Shown one piece after another: positions 36,718 through 49,547 of a DNA stretch of 64,000 nt. The stretch's first letter is position 1; each line of letters opens with the position of its first letter. The stretch is taken from contig CAVZPO010000007.1 of assembly GCA_963777165.1 (NCBI GenBank), positions 62,001-126,000 on the forward strand, in the 5' to 3' direction. This DNA comes from DYJB01 sp963777165. GTDB taxonomy: Bacteria > Chloroflexota > Anaerolineae > Anaerolineales > E44-bin32. The notes beneath the pieces are model-generated. The model was not told the DNA's origin and ran no database searches. It saw only the letters and a program-made list of their open reading frames with translations. The translations under genes and the position numbers were made by a program.

Positions 36718-37787
36718 AGACGCCGATGCCTTCGCGCCGTGAGTGGACAGGCGGGACGAGCGCTGCCCGGCTGACGCGGCGAGGTTTCCTAAGATTGACG
36801 GGCGCCTCGCTCCTCGGGCTGGCGGTCCCAATGCCGCGCCTGGGGGCGCCAGCCCTGTGGGAGGCCACCGAAGGTCAACTGGGGAGGGTGTTGATCGATG
36901 GCGCTCAGCTGCGCGCCTCGACGTCGGTGGACAGCGAGCAGTTGGACATCCTGGCCTTCGACGAGGTGGTGCCCGTCGTACGGGCAATCGTCGGGGACGC
37001 GTGGCTGGCCGACAGCCGCGTGTGGTACGAGGTCCCGGACCGCGGCTTCATCCACTCGGCGTGGGTGCAACCCGTCCGCGATCTGCCGCAGAACCCGATG
37101 ACCTCGGTCTCGCCCCGGGGAATCCTCACCGAGGTCAGCATCCCCTTCGTAGATGCGTTCTCCGAGCCGGACGATGACTCTGATCGGCTCTACCGCCTGT
37201 ATTACGAGACCACACACTGGATCACCGGAGCGGAGAAGGATGGTGGCGGCCGTTGGTGGTATCGGATCCACGACGATCGCATCGCCGCAGACTACTTTGC
37301 CCTGGCGCCGGCGTTCCGGCGGATTCCCCTTTCCGAACTCACCCCGATCTCCCCGACGGTTGCGCCGGAAGAGAAGCGCATTGAGGTCAGCCTGACCGAG
37401 CAGTGGATCAAGTGCTTCGAGGGGCTGCACCTGGTGTTCACTACCAGAGTGTCGACGGGCATGGCGCTGGCCGACGGCTCCTACTTCACACCCGAAGGCG
37501 ATTTCGACACCTTCCGCAAGCGCGCCTCGCGCCACATGGCCGCCGGCGATCTGATCAACGGCTACGATCTCCCCGGCGTCCCCTGGGTTTCCTATTTCAC
37601 CGCCGAAGGGGTGGCGTTCCACGGGACCTACTGGCACAATGAGTTCGGCGCCCCACGCAGCCATGGCTGCATCAACCTCTCGTCCGCCTCGGCCAAGTGG
37701 GTCTTCCGCTGGACGACGCCGGTCGTGCCCGCGGACCGGATCGACCTGTACGCTGAACGGGGCACGAAGGTCGTCGTCCACCGCTGA
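36714..37787 (+). CDS. L,D-transpeptidase (YkuD) with Tat-type signal
   Basis: A 357-residue secreted enzyme. The N-terminus has the twin-arginine motif TRRGFLRLTGASLLGLAV, so folded export by Tat is predicted. Residues 55-190 hold SH3-like regions (around GQLGRVLIDGAQLRAS and YEVPDRGFIHSAWVQPVRD). The C-terminal YkuD domain has FHGTYWHNEFGAPRSHGCIN with the catalytic His and Cys. It overlaps the previous transpeptidase by ATGA. The pair differ in anchoring (transmembrane against Tat-secreted), which suggests separate sites of action. Confidence 0.9.
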   Translation: MKTPMPSRREWTGGTSAARLTRRGFLRLTGASLLGLAVPMPRLGAPALWEATEGQLGRVLIDGAQLRASTSVDSEQLDILAFDEVVPVVRAIVGDAWLADSRVWYEVPDRGFIHSAWVQPVRDLPQNPMTSVSPRGILTEVSIPFVDAFSEPDDDSDRLYRLYYETTHWITGAEKDGGGRWWYRIHDDRIAADYFALAPAFRRIPLSELTPISPTVAPEEKRIEVSLTEQWIKCFEGLHLVFTTRVSTGMALADGSYFTPEGDFDTFRKRASRHMAAGDLINGYDLPGVPWVSYFTAEGVAFHGTYWHNEFGAPRSHGCINLSSASAKWVFRWTTPVVPADRIDLYAERGTKVVVHR

Positions 37788-37876
37788 CGCCGCCGAGCGG
37801 CGGCGGCGCCCGGCGCGCGGGCGATTCGAGTTGGACGCGGGTCGAGTGGCCGATGGGGCCGCGGAGGGAGGACCGT

Positions 37877-38263
37877 GTGACGGCTAGCCCCCTGGCGAAG
37901 AAGCTTCAGGTCAAACCGGGCCGGACGCTGGTTGTGCTCGGTGCCCCGCCAGGGTTCCTGAAGCTGCTTGAGCCTCTCCCTGAAAGTGCGCGGCGTCTTC
38001 CGGCGCTGCGGGGCAAGGTCGATGTCCTCCTCGTGTTCGTCCGCACTTTGCGTGAGGCGCTGGCCGTCGTGGGCAAGGCGAAGCGCGGGTTGGTGGACAA
38101 GGGCATCTTGTGGGTCTGCTATCCGAAGCTCACCTCAGCCTCCGCCGGCGAGTTGAGCCGTGACGTACTTTGGAAGGCGCTGGAGCCGCATGGCCTGGGC
38201 CCGGTATCGATGGTGGCGATCGACGCCACCTGGTCCGGCATGCGTTTCAGGATCGTGCGCTAA
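37877..38263 (+). CDS. DUF3052-like protein
   Basis: A 128-residue cytosolic protein. It has KKLQVKPGRTLVVLGAPPGF near the start, followed by a region predicted to alternate strands and helices (VDVLLVFVRTLREAL) and ending GMRFRIVR. This pattern fits DUF3052, a small uncharacterised family of actinobacteria and other bacteria. GTG 37877 is chosen for the GGGAGG site 8 bp upstream. It lies 90 bp after the transpeptidase operon and may be read through from it. Confidence 0.7.
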   Translation: MTASPLAKKLQVKPGRTLVVLGAPPGFLKLLEPLPESARRLPALRGKVDVLLVFVRTLREALAVVGKAKRGLVDKGILWVCYPKLTSASAGELSRDVLWKALEPHGLGPVSMVAIDATWSGMRFRIVR

Positions 38264-38400
38264 GTCTCGGCGCGCCGTCGAGGCGAGCGCACAATCACTC
38301 CGCCCATGCCCCGCCCCGCATCCGGGGGGAGTCATGGCCCAATTGGAATCAACAATCCCTGCGTACCCGTCAACCAAAGCGCAGGGGTAGCGAGGAAACC

Positions 38401-39087
38401 ATGCTGCGCCGAATCGCAATGCTCTCCCTGCCTGTAGTGCTCCTTGCCTGCAGCACAATCCAGACGGCGATCACGCCGACGGCGACGATCGAGCCGACGG
38501 CCGAGGCGACCGCCGTTCCGCCGACGGTCGCTCCGACCCCCACGCTGCCGGCCGTGCCCACCGCCGTCCCGGGGTGGCTGACGTATCACAACGCCATGAT
38601 CGGCTACTCGTTCGATTACCCGCCGGAGGCAACGCTGACGACGACCGGCGTCACGGGGTACCCGACCGAGGAACTGCCGGTCGGTGTTGAGCCCGGGCAA
38701 TACATCGCCACCCTCGAGGCCACCTACACGGAGGCCTTGTGCGCCGGGATTGAGCTCCCGGCTGCGTTCCTGGTCCTCCAGGCCCCGGATGAAGCCGGTG
38801 GGCGGTATGGCGGGCCGTGCGGGATCTCCGGGATCGGCGCCTACGACCTGAGGACCGAGGAGACGGCCATCACGATCGGTGGCGTCTCCTACCCATTGCG
38901 GACGACGCGTGTCTACGAGGTGGGAACCGACACGCTGGTCAACGAGTTCGCCGGCGTGCGGCTCGACGACGGGACGCGCTTCAACTTCGGCAGCACCTGG
39001 CAAGTGCACGGATTGACCTACGAGGATTACCTGGCCGATCGGGCCCTCATCCTGCAGGTGATGGCCACCTACCGGACGGACCCCTAG
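38401..39087 (+). CDS. Lipoprotein with Thr/Pro linker
   Basis: A 228-residue exported lipoprotein. Its signal peptide is RRIAMLSLPVVLLAC with the lipobox Cys at the end. A Thr/Pro/Ala linker (about residues 25-55) precedes a globular domain of about 165 residues. That domain starts WLTYHNAMIGYSFDYPPEAT, a pattern seen in many Chloroflexota PsbP-like or unknown surface lipoproteins. Two Cys in the domain (ALCAGIE, GPCGISG) could form a disulfide outside the cell. A GAGG site precedes ATG 38401. Function unknown. Confidence 0.75.
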   Translation: MLRRIAMLSLPVVLLACSTIQTAITPTATIEPTAEATAVPPTVAPTPTLPAVPTAVPGWLTYHNAMIGYSFDYPPEATLTTTGVTGYPTEELPVGVEPGQYIATLEATYTEALCAGIELPAAFLVLQAPDEAGGRYGGPCGISGIGAYDLRTEETAITIGGVSYPLRTTRVYEVGTDTLVNEFAGVRLDDGTRFNFGSTWQVHGLTYEDYLADRALILQVMATYRTDP

Positions 39088-39185
39088 CTCTGGTGTTCGT
39101 CCCCGTAACCACTGGGCAACGAGGCCGCGGTCCGGGCGAGGTTCTGGTAGGATACGCTTCGTTCGTGCAGCGTGAGGATCGAGAC

Positions 39186-39605
39186 ATGGGTGGCGCGTTG
39201 TTCGCGGGGCTGGTGGTGGATGAACAGGACCGGCCGGTCGAGGAGACTTCGATTGGCGGGGAGCCGTTCTACGTCGTCGATGACGCCGGTTTCCGGCGAC
39301 ACATCGAGAGCGCCTTTGTCGACCGGCAGGTCCTCGAACAGATGCGCACCATGATCCAGGGCAATGAGGAGCTGATCAGCGAAGGCACGATGAAGATGCT
39401 CGGCCAGGAAGACATCTTCACCAAGGCGATGATCGAGCGTTCGCTCCGAAACGTGGATACCCAATTCGATCAGCTCCTGGCGCAGGGGCTTCCTGTGGAA
39501 GCGCGCGCCTGGATGGGGATGCTCGGGTTTCGGGTGGTCATCGATGTGCGCGGCAATGTCCTGCGCGTCGAGCAGCCCAGCGCCCCCGAGGAGCCGCCGG
39601 AATGA
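39186..39605 (+). CDS. Unknown small protein
   Basis: A 139-residue soluble protein, not recognised. It starts with a short beta region (ALFAGLVVDEQDRPVEET, then PFYVVDDAGFRRHI) followed by helices (FVDRQVLEQMRTMIQGNEEL) and ends in a Pro/Glu tail. No catalytic or binding motif was seen. A GAGG site 9 bp before ATG 39186 supports the start. It is 54 bp upstream of a thioredoxin/TPR gene and probably cotranscribed, which hints at protein quality control, but nothing more can be said. Confidence 0.6.
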   Translation: MGGALFAGLVVDEQDRPVEETSIGGEPFYVVDDAGFRRHIESAFVDRQVLEQMRTMIQGNEELISEGTMKMLGQEDIFTKAMIERSLRNVDTQFDQLLAQGLPVEARAWMGMLGFRVVIDVRGNVLRVEQPSAPEEPPE

Positions 39606-39659
39606 CCGGCGCGGCCGACCCAGTCTGCGGCCCGCGTGGGCCGGCGGGGAGGGTTTGAG

Positions 39660-40496
39660 ATGGGATGGTCGGAGCACATCCTCGACGTCGATGAGAGCAC
39701 CTTCGAGGCGGAGGTACTGCTGCGTTCGCACGAAGTGCCCGTGGTGGTCGATTTCTGGGCGACGTGGTGCGGCCCGTGCCGCACGCTCAGCCCGCTCCTC
39801 GAACGCCTGACGGTTGAAGGCGGCGGCGCATTCCGACTGGCCAGAGTCGACGTCGACGCAAATCAGAATCTGGCTGCACGCTACGGGGTGCGCGGCATCC
39901 CGGCGGTCAAAGGTTTTCGCGGCGGGGGAGTGGTAGCGGAGTTTGTCGGTGCGCAGCCGGAGGGGCTGGTACGACGCTTCCTGCAGAATCTGGCGCCAAG
40001 CGCCGAGTCGGTCGCATTGGAACGGGCGCGAAGCCTGTTGGCAACTCGGCACTGGCCGGAAGCCGAGCAGGCGTACCGAGAGCTGCTGGAAGAGGAGGAA
40101 GGGAGCCCGGCGGCGGCACTGGGCCTGCTCAAGAGCCTCTTGATGCTGGGCCGGGGCGGGGAGGCCGAAGCCGTGCTGGTCAGATTCCCATCCGGCGCGG
40201 AGTGGGCGGAGGCGGAGCGGCTGCGCCCGCTGGCCCAGGCGCTGGCGTTGGCCGAGGCGTCCTCCACCTCGCTCCCCGACGATCCGCTCGAAGCCGGCTT
40301 CATGCGCGCGGCAAGCCTGATCGGACGCGGCAACTTGCCGGCGGCGATGGACGGTCTGATCGGCGTCCTTCGCCAGGACAAACACTACCGCAAGGGCGCC
40401 GCGCGCCAAGCCCTGCTGGGCCTGTTCATCCTCCTGGGCGATGAAGACCCCCTGACACGCCAGTACCGCGACGAGCTGGCGTCGATCCTGTTCTGA
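39660..40496 (+). CDS. Thioredoxin/TPR protein, CnoX (YbbN)-like
   Basis: A 278-residue protein. Residues 1-110 are a thioredoxin domain with Cys37-Gly-Pro-Cys40 (FWATWCGPCRTLSP) and cis-Pro in GVRGIPAVKGF. Residues 120-278 are helical TPR-like repeats (ALERARSLLATRHWPEAEQA; AASLIGRGNLPAAMDGLIGV). CnoX-type proteins hold clients under oxidative stress and pass them to GroEL/DnaK. E. coli CnoX lacks the CxxC pair, whereas this one keeps it, so disulfide exchange is likely. ATG 39660 follows a GGGGAGGG site. Confidence 0.88.
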   Translation: MGWSEHILDVDESTFEAEVLLRSHEVPVVVDFWATWCGPCRTLSPLLERLTVEGGGAFRLARVDVDANQNLAARYGVRGIPAVKGFRGGGVVAEFVGAQPEGLVRRFLQNLAPSAESVALERARSLLATRHWPEAEQAYRELLEEEEGSPAAALGLLKSLLMLGRGGEAEAVLVRFPSGAEWAEAERLRPLAQALALAEASSTSLPDDPLEAGFMRAASLIGRGNLPAAMDGLIGVLRQDKHYRKGAARQALLGLFILLGDEDPLTRQYRDELASILF

Positions 40497-40601
40497 CCTT
40501 CTGACCCCAGCCCAACCCGCTCGCCGGCGGATGCCCCGATCCAGGCTGCGATCGCGCCGGCTCGCCCGGCGGTCTGAGATCGGCCGTCCCCGGGCTCTTT
40601 T

Positions 40602-41222
40602 CTACTCGCGCAAGTGCTCCTCCGGATAGAAGTAGATTCGATCCGAGTCGCGCTCAGGGAAGAGCTTCTCCAGCGGGACGCCCTCGATGAAGGTGTGGTA
40701 GATCTCCCACACCTCCTCGGCTGTCACCCAGTCCGCGCCGTAACGCCGAAGGTCGATCGGCTCTGAGAAGCCGCGCAGGGTGTAGTCGTTCGGATCGTTG
40801 GTCCAGTCGCTGGTGTAGTCGGGGTAGTAAGCCATCGCCAGATCGCGCAGGGTGGCGTAGATCGGCGGCTTGCCGCGCAGCTTGGCGTGCCGCGATTGGG
40901 ATACGCATCCGTACTTACCCTGTCGTGTGTACACGATCAGGTTGTGATCAAAGTCCTGTGGGGCTTCGAGCAGCACCAGACGCGGCTCGATCCCCTGCCG
41001 CCAGAACAGCGCTGCGGCGAAGATCGCTCCTTCAAAGCAGTGGGCCTCGCGTCGACGCAGCACCTGCAGCGGCCCGCGGGCTGTCGCCCCGTCCGGCTCG
41101 AAGTTGTAGCGCACCTCCTGCGCCAGGAATGCCTGGATGGCTTCCGGGGAATCGAGCCGGTCGACCAGCGCGCGTTCTTCGGGCGTCAGTGCGGCGTGGA
41201 AGGCTTCGTGGGGGAAATCCAT
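40602..41222 (-). CDS. Transglutaminase-like domain protein
   Basis: A 206-residue protein with a papain-like transglutaminase core. The Cys is in REAHCFEGAIFAAALF, and the His is in DHNLIVYTRQGKYG. A possible acidic member lies in the YPDYTSDWTNDPNDYTLRG stretch. Such small bacterial transglutaminase-like proteins are usually peptidases or amidases of unknown substrate. A GGAGG site precedes ATG 41222. It is monocistronic and convergent with the CnoX-like gene. Confidence 0.75.
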   Translation of the reverse strand: MDFPHEAFHAALTPEERALVDRLDSPEAIQAFLAQEVRYNFEPDGATARGPLQVLRRREAHCFEGAIFAAALFWRQGIEPRLVLLEAPQDFDHNLIVYTRQGKYGCVSQSRHAKLRGKPPIYATLRDLAMAYYPDYTSDWTNDPNDYTLRGFSEPIDLRRYGADWVTAEEVWEIYHTFIEGVPLEKLFPERDSDRIYFYPEEHLRE

Positions 41223-41318
41223 TGGTCCTCCAGCTTCGGTCGTCGCAAGAGGGACGGCGGCGCGGTGATTCCGACCGCGGCCCCGGGTGGCTAACCCTCT
41301 GCCCGGGGTGGTAAGGAG

Positions 41319-41342
41319 GCGCAGCCGCGTGGGCGGCTGCGC
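41319..41342 (-). terminator. Terminator after the CBM9-like lipoprotein gene
   Basis: A perfect 10-bp stem (GCGCAGCCGC at 41319-41328 and GCGGCTGCGC at 41333-41342) has a 4-nt loop and lies 35 bp beyond the stop on the minus strand. TCCTTACC follows, so the T-tract is poor. Confidence 0.6.
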
Positions 41343-41376
41343 GTGGTGGGCCGGGAGAGACCTCCGACGAGCAGGG

Positions 41377-42312
41377 TCAGCTGGCGCCGCCGGCGGCAAG
41401 GACCAGCGTGCCCCATGTCGTCGGGTTGAGCAGCTTGCGCGTCCCAACGCTGGAGACCATCGACTGCTGCAAAGCCGTGCCTGCCTGGTCGTCGTCGGAC
41501 AAGGAGATGGCAAAGCCGTACTTGTTCCCCGCGACGGGGGTCACGCCGAAGACCGTCCATGGGATCTTGGCCTCAAGTGCGTAGCCGTCGCCCACCTGCT
41601 TCGCCTTGACCACGACCGCCGTCAGGCTTCCTTCCGTGCTGCGCGGGTACCAGCGATAGGCGTGCGGCGCCACCGTGCCGAAATTCCCGGCGGTGAGGCC
41701 GATCTGGTAGTCATCCGATGTCAGGCTGGTAGAGGAAAAATCGGTCACCAGGTTGGCGTCCAACTGGATTTCGACGTCATCCCCCAGGTACATGTTGCGG
41801 CCGGAGCTGACCTGCACGTTCTTGTCGTCGCGGACCTGGACGGCGAGGTACAGGTTCGTTGCATCGTAACCCAGGAAGAACGTACCGGACAGGTCGGCGT
41901 CGCCGCTGCGGAGATTGCATCCGAAGGTGCAGGCGGACAGCCCGTAGCTCACGCCCTTCCAGTCGCTCAAATCCCCATCGATCGCTGGGGCGATGGTCAG
42001 GCTGACGGCTTCGAACGGGGTGCCGTTCGGCCTGCCGGCAGCGGGATTGACGGTTGGCGTCGGCGCGCCGGGTGCCGTCGTCGCTGCGGTCGTCGGGGTA
42101 AGCGTCGGCACGCTGATCGTCGCCGGTGCGACGACGGGCGTCTCGGTCGGCGGCGCTTCCGTCGGCGTCTGAGTGGGGGCGAAGATCGCGGTCAGCGTCA
42201 GGTTCGGCGTGGGCAAGGCAAACGGCGTGGGTGACGCCGTGCCCGGAATGTCGCAGGCGAATGCCGCCGCCGCAAGCGCGGCCGCGACCAGGAGCAGGAC
42301 ACGTCGGGTCAT
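41377..42312 (-). CDS. Lipoprotein with a CBM9-like domain
   Basis: A 311-residue exported lipoprotein: signal VLLLVAAALAAAAFAC with the lipobox Cys, then a Thr/Pro/Ala-rich spacer of about 80 residues. The last 190 residues resemble the family 9 carbohydrate-binding module/DOMON-like fold, with the typical IAPAIDGDLSDWKGV start, then NLYLAVQVRDDKNV and DDVEIQLDANL. The fold is often used for sugar or heme binding at the cell surface. ATG 42312 gives a good signal peptide. The tRNA-Leu gene lies 57 bp upstream on the same strand. Confidence 0.82.
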   Translation of the reverse strand: MTRRVLLLVAAALAAAAFACDIPGTASPTPFALPTPNLTLTAIFAPTQTPTEAPPTETPVVAPATISVPTLTPTTAATTAPGAPTPTVNPAAGRPNGTPFEAVSLTIAPAIDGDLSDWKGVSYGLSACTFGCNLRSGDADLSGTFFLGYDATNLYLAVQVRDDKNVQVSSGRNMYLGDDVEIQLDANLVTDFSSTSLTSDDYQIGLTAGNFGTVAPHAYRWYPRSTEGSLTAVVVKAKQVGDGYALEAKIPWTVFGVTPVAGNKYGFAISLSDDDQAGTALQQSMVSSVGTRKLLNPTTWGTLVLAAGGAS

Positions 42313-42368
42313 TGGATCCTCCACACGCAGGACGTAGCCGGGCCGGGATCGGTTCCCGACGCGGCGAG

Positions 42369-42452
42369 TGGGGCGGGTGGGAGTCGAACCCACACGAGGT
42401 CGCCCTCAGGGGATTTTAAGTCCCCGGCGTCTGCCAGTTCCGCCACCGCCCC
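42369..42452 (-). tRNA. tRNA-Leu (UAA anticodon)
   Basis: An 84-nt tRNA on the minus strand. The acceptor stem is GGGGCGG (42452-42446) with CCGCCCC (42376-42370), and the discriminator is A at 42369. The anticodon arm reads GGGGACTTAAAATCCCC, giving UAA. The T arm is GTGGG-TTCGACT-CCCAC. A long variable arm is present, as expected for tRNA-Leu. CCA is not encoded. Confidence 0.95.
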
Positions 42453-42497
42453 GCGCCTGACATTCTATCCCGACCGGCCCGGCGTCGATAGGCAGCT

Positions 42498-43019
42498 CTA
42501 CGGGCAGATCGACTCAAGCGTCGAATCGGGAAGCCAGCCGAGCACTTCGGAGTTGGCGGTGGCGCTCGGCAGCCAGACCCATGCGTAGAGGTCCCCGGGC
42601 CGCACCTTCTGAGCGGAAAGTCCCAGCGCGGCATAGGTCCAATCGCCCGGGGGCGTGCGCACGAACGACGCCCAGTAGGCACATACGCCGAGGCCCCGGC
42701 ACTGGCACAGGCAATCTTCCGCGGGGAAGGAACACCCCTGGCCGTCGATGGCGCAGACCAGCGCCCCCATCGCATTGCGTTCGTCCAGGGTCAGTGGCAG
42801 CCCTGCCAGGCCGATGAGCTCCTGCCCGGTGGTTTCCGCACCCGTGACCTCGACACACGTCTGATAGGTGGTTCGTTGCGGGTCGACGATGATCAGCGCT
42901 ACGCGGCCGCCCTCCGACGGACCCGGCGAGGCCGCCGGCACACACGCCGAGAGCAGGATCAGCAGGACGGGCATCCCGACGATGATCGTGCGCAAGGATC
43001 CTGGGAGTCGAGAGGACAC
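42498..43019 (-). CDS. Lipoprotein with a DUF4430-like (transcobalamin-like) domain
   Basis: A 173-residue exported lipoprotein with signal VGMPVLLILLSAC, where the Cys is lipidated. The mature part is one small domain with VALIIVDPQRTTYQTCVEV near the start, a cluster of Cys (CAIDGQGCSFPAEDCLCQC), then YWASFVRTPPGDWTYAALGL and KVRPGDLYAWVWLP. The end part fits the DUF4430 fold, a beta module related to the transcobalamin C-terminal domain. The several Cys suggest disulfides. The ligand is unknown. It is transcribed divergently from secA. Confidence 0.72.
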   Translation of the reverse strand: MSSRLPGSLRTIIVGMPVLLILLSACVPAASPGPSEGGRVALIIVDPQRTTYQTCVEVTGAETTGQELIGLAGLPLTLDERNAMGALVCAIDGQGCSFPAEDCLCQCRGLGVCAYWASFVRTPPGDWTYAALGLSAQKVRPGDLYAWVWLPSATANSEVLGWLPDSTLESICP

Positions 43020-43112
43020 GCGCGCGCTCCTGATTGGACGGCAAGGCGATGCGGCCGAGCCAGGATTCTATCGTGGTTTCAACCCGGCGCAGGAGGCGCC
43101 GCGAACCTGCGT

Positions 43113-43120
43113 GCTATAAT
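43113..43120 (+). promoter_or_regulatory. secA: Extended -10 promoter of secA
   Basis: GTGCTATAAT (TATAAT at 43115-43120) carries the TGn extension; no good -35. The predicted start near 43127 leaves a leader of about 16 nt with GGAAGGA as ribosome-binding site. Confidence 0.65.
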
Positions 43121-43142
43121 GCCGGCCGGAAGGATCCCTGGA

Positions 43143-47168
<4,026 letters not shown>

Positions 47169-47195
47169 ACCCAACTCCGCCCTGAGGCTACTGCC

Positions 47196-47218
47196 GGGCC
47201 CGGCTATGTGCCGGGTCC
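47196..47218 (+). terminator. secA: Possible secA terminator
   Basis: GGGCCCGGC (47196-47204) pairs with GCCGGGTCC (47210-47218), with one G-T pair and a 5-nt loop, 28 bp past the stop. No T-run follows. The remainder of the 262-bp gap before the deaminase gene shows nothing else. Confidence 0.45.
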
Positions 47219-47430
47219 GCTCGCGTGTCGGCCCTCCGGGTCCCATGGCCCCCCCGAAAGTCACCCCAGTGCAAGGACCATCCTCCCAGGTCGCGTCCTG
47301 GGGGTCCATGCTAGGCTCAAAGAGGCTTCTGCCGGAGGCGCGGCGGGCAGCGCATGGCCCGCTTCCGGTCGGGGACTCCTGGCGCTCCGTGGCCAACGGG
47401 AGAGGCGGCAAGCAGTCCGCCAATCGGGAT

Positions 47431-48486
47431 ATGTGGGCGACACCACGCATTGATCCGGGCGACCGACTGGTCGAATCGCTTCCGAAGGTGGAGCTCCATC
47501 GCCACCTCGAGGGAGCGATGCGGATTACGACCCTGCTCGAGCTGGCGCGCGAGAACGGGCTGCGCCTGCCCCGCGACGAACAGTCGCTGCGTGCGCGCGT
47601 CCAGATCCTTCCCCATGATCCACTCACCTGGGAGAACTTCCTTTCGAAGTTCGAAGCCCTGCGCCACTTCTTCCGCTCGCCCGAAGTCATCGCCCGGCTG
47701 GTGCGTGAAGCGATCGAGGACCTGGCGGCGGATCGGATCGTGTACGCCGAAATGCGTTTCACGCCGGCGGCGCTGGCCGCCTCGCGCGGCTACCGCGTGG
47801 ATGAAGTCATGGACTGGGTTCTCGAAGCCGGTCAATCCGCCATGCAGACGTCCGGTACCCGCGTGGGATGGATCGCCAGCATCAACCGGCATGAGCCGCT
47901 GCAAGTGGCCGAGCGTGTCGCCCGCGCCGCCGCCGATCGTCGCGAGCATGGTGTCGTGGGCCTGGATCTGGCAGGGAATGAAGTCGACTTTCCCACGGAC
48001 CCGTTTGCGCCCCTCTTCCGGGAGGCGGCGCAGAGCGGATTAGGGATCACGCTCCATGCCGGCGAGTGGGCGGACGGTGGGAGCGTGTCGCGCGCCATGG
48101 AAACGATGGGGGCGATGCGGATCGCGCACGGTGTGCGGGCGATCGAAGACCCGCGCGCCCTGGACATGGCTCGTGAACGGCGCGTGGCCTTCGAGGTCTG
48201 TCTCACCAGCAACGTCGCCTCCGGCGCCGTCCGCAGCTACGCCGACCACCCGCTGCCGAAGCTGATCCAGGCCGGGATCCAGGTGACCTTGAACAGCGAT
48301 GATCCATCGATCTGCGGGATCCTGCTCAGCGACGAATACCGGGCTGCCATGCAGCACTACGGCCTGTCCCCCGACAGCCTGCGCGGCATGATCCTCGCCG
48401 CGGCCCAGGCGGCGTTCCTTCCCGAACCCGACAAACGCCGGCTCGAAAGAAGCCTGGAGGCGGAGTTGTTCGCCCCCGCGGCCTGA
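47431..48486 (+). CDS. add: Adenosine deaminase (or related aminohydrolase)
   Basis: Zinc-dependent deamination of adenosine or a related purine compound. The 351-residue TIM barrel has all landmarks. The metal-binding His pair is in VELHRHLEGAMRI, substrate contacts in GVVGLDLAGNE, metal His plus catalytic Glu in ITLHAGEWADGGS, His in MRIAHGVRAIE, and the Asp pair in VTLNSDDPSI. ATG 47431 is the last start before the conserved region; no good ribosome-binding site is visible, and upstream starts exist. Inosine from this reaction could feed a purine hydroxylase such as those at 4-14 kb. Confidence 0.92.
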   Translation: MWATPRIDPGDRLVESLPKVELHRHLEGAMRITTLLELARENGLRLPRDEQSLRARVQILPHDPLTWENFLSKFEALRHFFRSPEVIARLVREAIEDLAADRIVYAEMRFTPAALAASRGYRVDEVMDWVLEAGQSAMQTSGTRVGWIASINRHEPLQVAERVARAAADRREHGVVGLDLAGNEVDFPTDPFAPLFREAAQSGLGITLHAGEWADGGSVSRAMETMGAMRIAHGVRAIEDPRALDMARERRVAFEVCLTSNVASGAVRSYADHPLPKLIQAGIQVTLNSDDPSICGILLSDEYRAAMQHYGLSPDSLRGMILAAAQAAFLPEPDKRRLERSLEAELFAPAA

Positions 48487-48720
48487 CCGGCGTCACCCTC
48501 GCCCCCAACTGAGCATCTGTCCGGTCGCCCTCCTCCGCCCACATCTCCTGATCCCTCCCGGCCAGCATCCGCCACCTTCCACGAGGCATCGTCACCTGCG
48601 GTCGATCTCAGATTCAGGGGGGACGCCAAAGGCGCTCATCCGGTTTCTGCGGCCGGAATGCCAGACGAGCGCCCAAGCGGCACGCCTCTCAGGCACGGCT
48701 GCGGTCGACCATGGAATCAC

Positions 48721-48747
48721 ACGGGCGGAAGCACAGCCTCCGCCCGT
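48721..48747. terminator. Bidirectional terminator between convergent genes
   Basis: A perfect 9-bp stem (ACGGGCGGA at 48721-48729 and TCCGCCCGT at 48739-48747) has a 9-nt loop. It sits between the stops of add (+) and the membrane protein gene (-), and so can serve both. The tails are only moderately T-rich. Confidence 0.6.
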
Positions 48748-48779
48748 CGTTACATTCCAGAGTCCCGGAAGGGGAGGTG

Positions 48780-49538
48780 CTACTGCTTGGACTCCCATTC
48801 GGCGACGGCTTCACGGATCATGCGCTTCACGTCCGCATCCGGAACATCCTCGAGGTTGTAACTCTGCAGGCCGATGAAGACGCGCAGCACGCCACCGGCG
48901 CCTTCCAGCAGTCGCACACCCCTCGACGCCCCGGGCGCCTCAGCCATCTTGCGCTGCAGGATATCGTTGATCTGCTCGATCATGCTCGCCGACTTCTTGA
49001 CTTCTTCCAGGGGGGCTCGCTCGACCGCTCGTTCGCGCACGGTGGTCACGCCCAGCCACTTGACCAGATCGGCCGCGGCGTACTCGACCCGGGCGAAATC
49101 GCGTGAGGCGCGCAGTTCATCCGCCGTGCCGTACTCGCGCCCGCCGACCAGCACCAGGAGCTTCCCAGTCACCTCGTCGCGCATCAGGGTGGCGACCGCC
49201 AGGGTGCGGCGCGACGGAGCCAGCGCGGCAGGCTCCGGAGCCGGAAGCGTGGGTGCCCCGGCCGGCACCTTCGGCGCGACTGGAGGCGGAGCCGCGGCCG
49301 GGAGCGGCTCAGGAGTCGTCGGCGTCTGGGCGAGCACAGCCGGGGGGATTGCCCACGGCGGCGGCGTCCCGGCCACCAGGACTGGCTCCTCGGCCTCCGC
49401 CTTCTCGGGCTCGTCGGCCGGTGCGCCGGACGGGCCCTTCTCCTGGTCGCGCCGGTTGAGGATGAACGCGTAAGCCAGAAGTGCCAGGGCGATCCCGACC
49501 ACGATCATAATCACGCCGATGACCAACTCATTGTCCAT
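48780..49538 (-). CDS. Unknown single-pass membrane protein with Pro/Ala linker
   Basis: A 252-residue protein, not recognised. It has one N-terminal transmembrane helix (residues 5-27, IGVIMIVVGIALALLAYAFI), a cytosolic-side basic patch, and a low-complexity Pro/Ala/Glu linker (about 35-110). The folded C-terminal domain of about 140 residues contains LMRDEVTGKLLVLVGGREYG, then a helix (EVKKSASMIEQINDILQRKM) and GVLRVFIGLQSYNLEDVPD. It reads like a regulatory or scaffold domain. It is followed by mutM in the same direction upstream but seems separately transcribed. Confidence 0.6.
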   Translation of the reverse strand: MDNELVIGVIMIVVGIALALLAYAFILNRRDQEKGPSGAPADEPEKAEAEEPVLVAGTPPPWAIPPAVLAQTPTTPEPLPAAAPPPVAPKVPAGAPTLPAPEPAALAPSRRTLAVATLMRDEVTGKLLVLVGGREYGTADELRASRDFARVEYAAADLVKWLGVTTVRERAVERAPLEEVKKSASMIEQINDILQRKMAEAPGASRGVRLLEGAGGVLRVFIGLQSYNLEDVPDADVKRMIREAVAEWESKQ

Positions 49539-49547
49539 GCTTGACCC

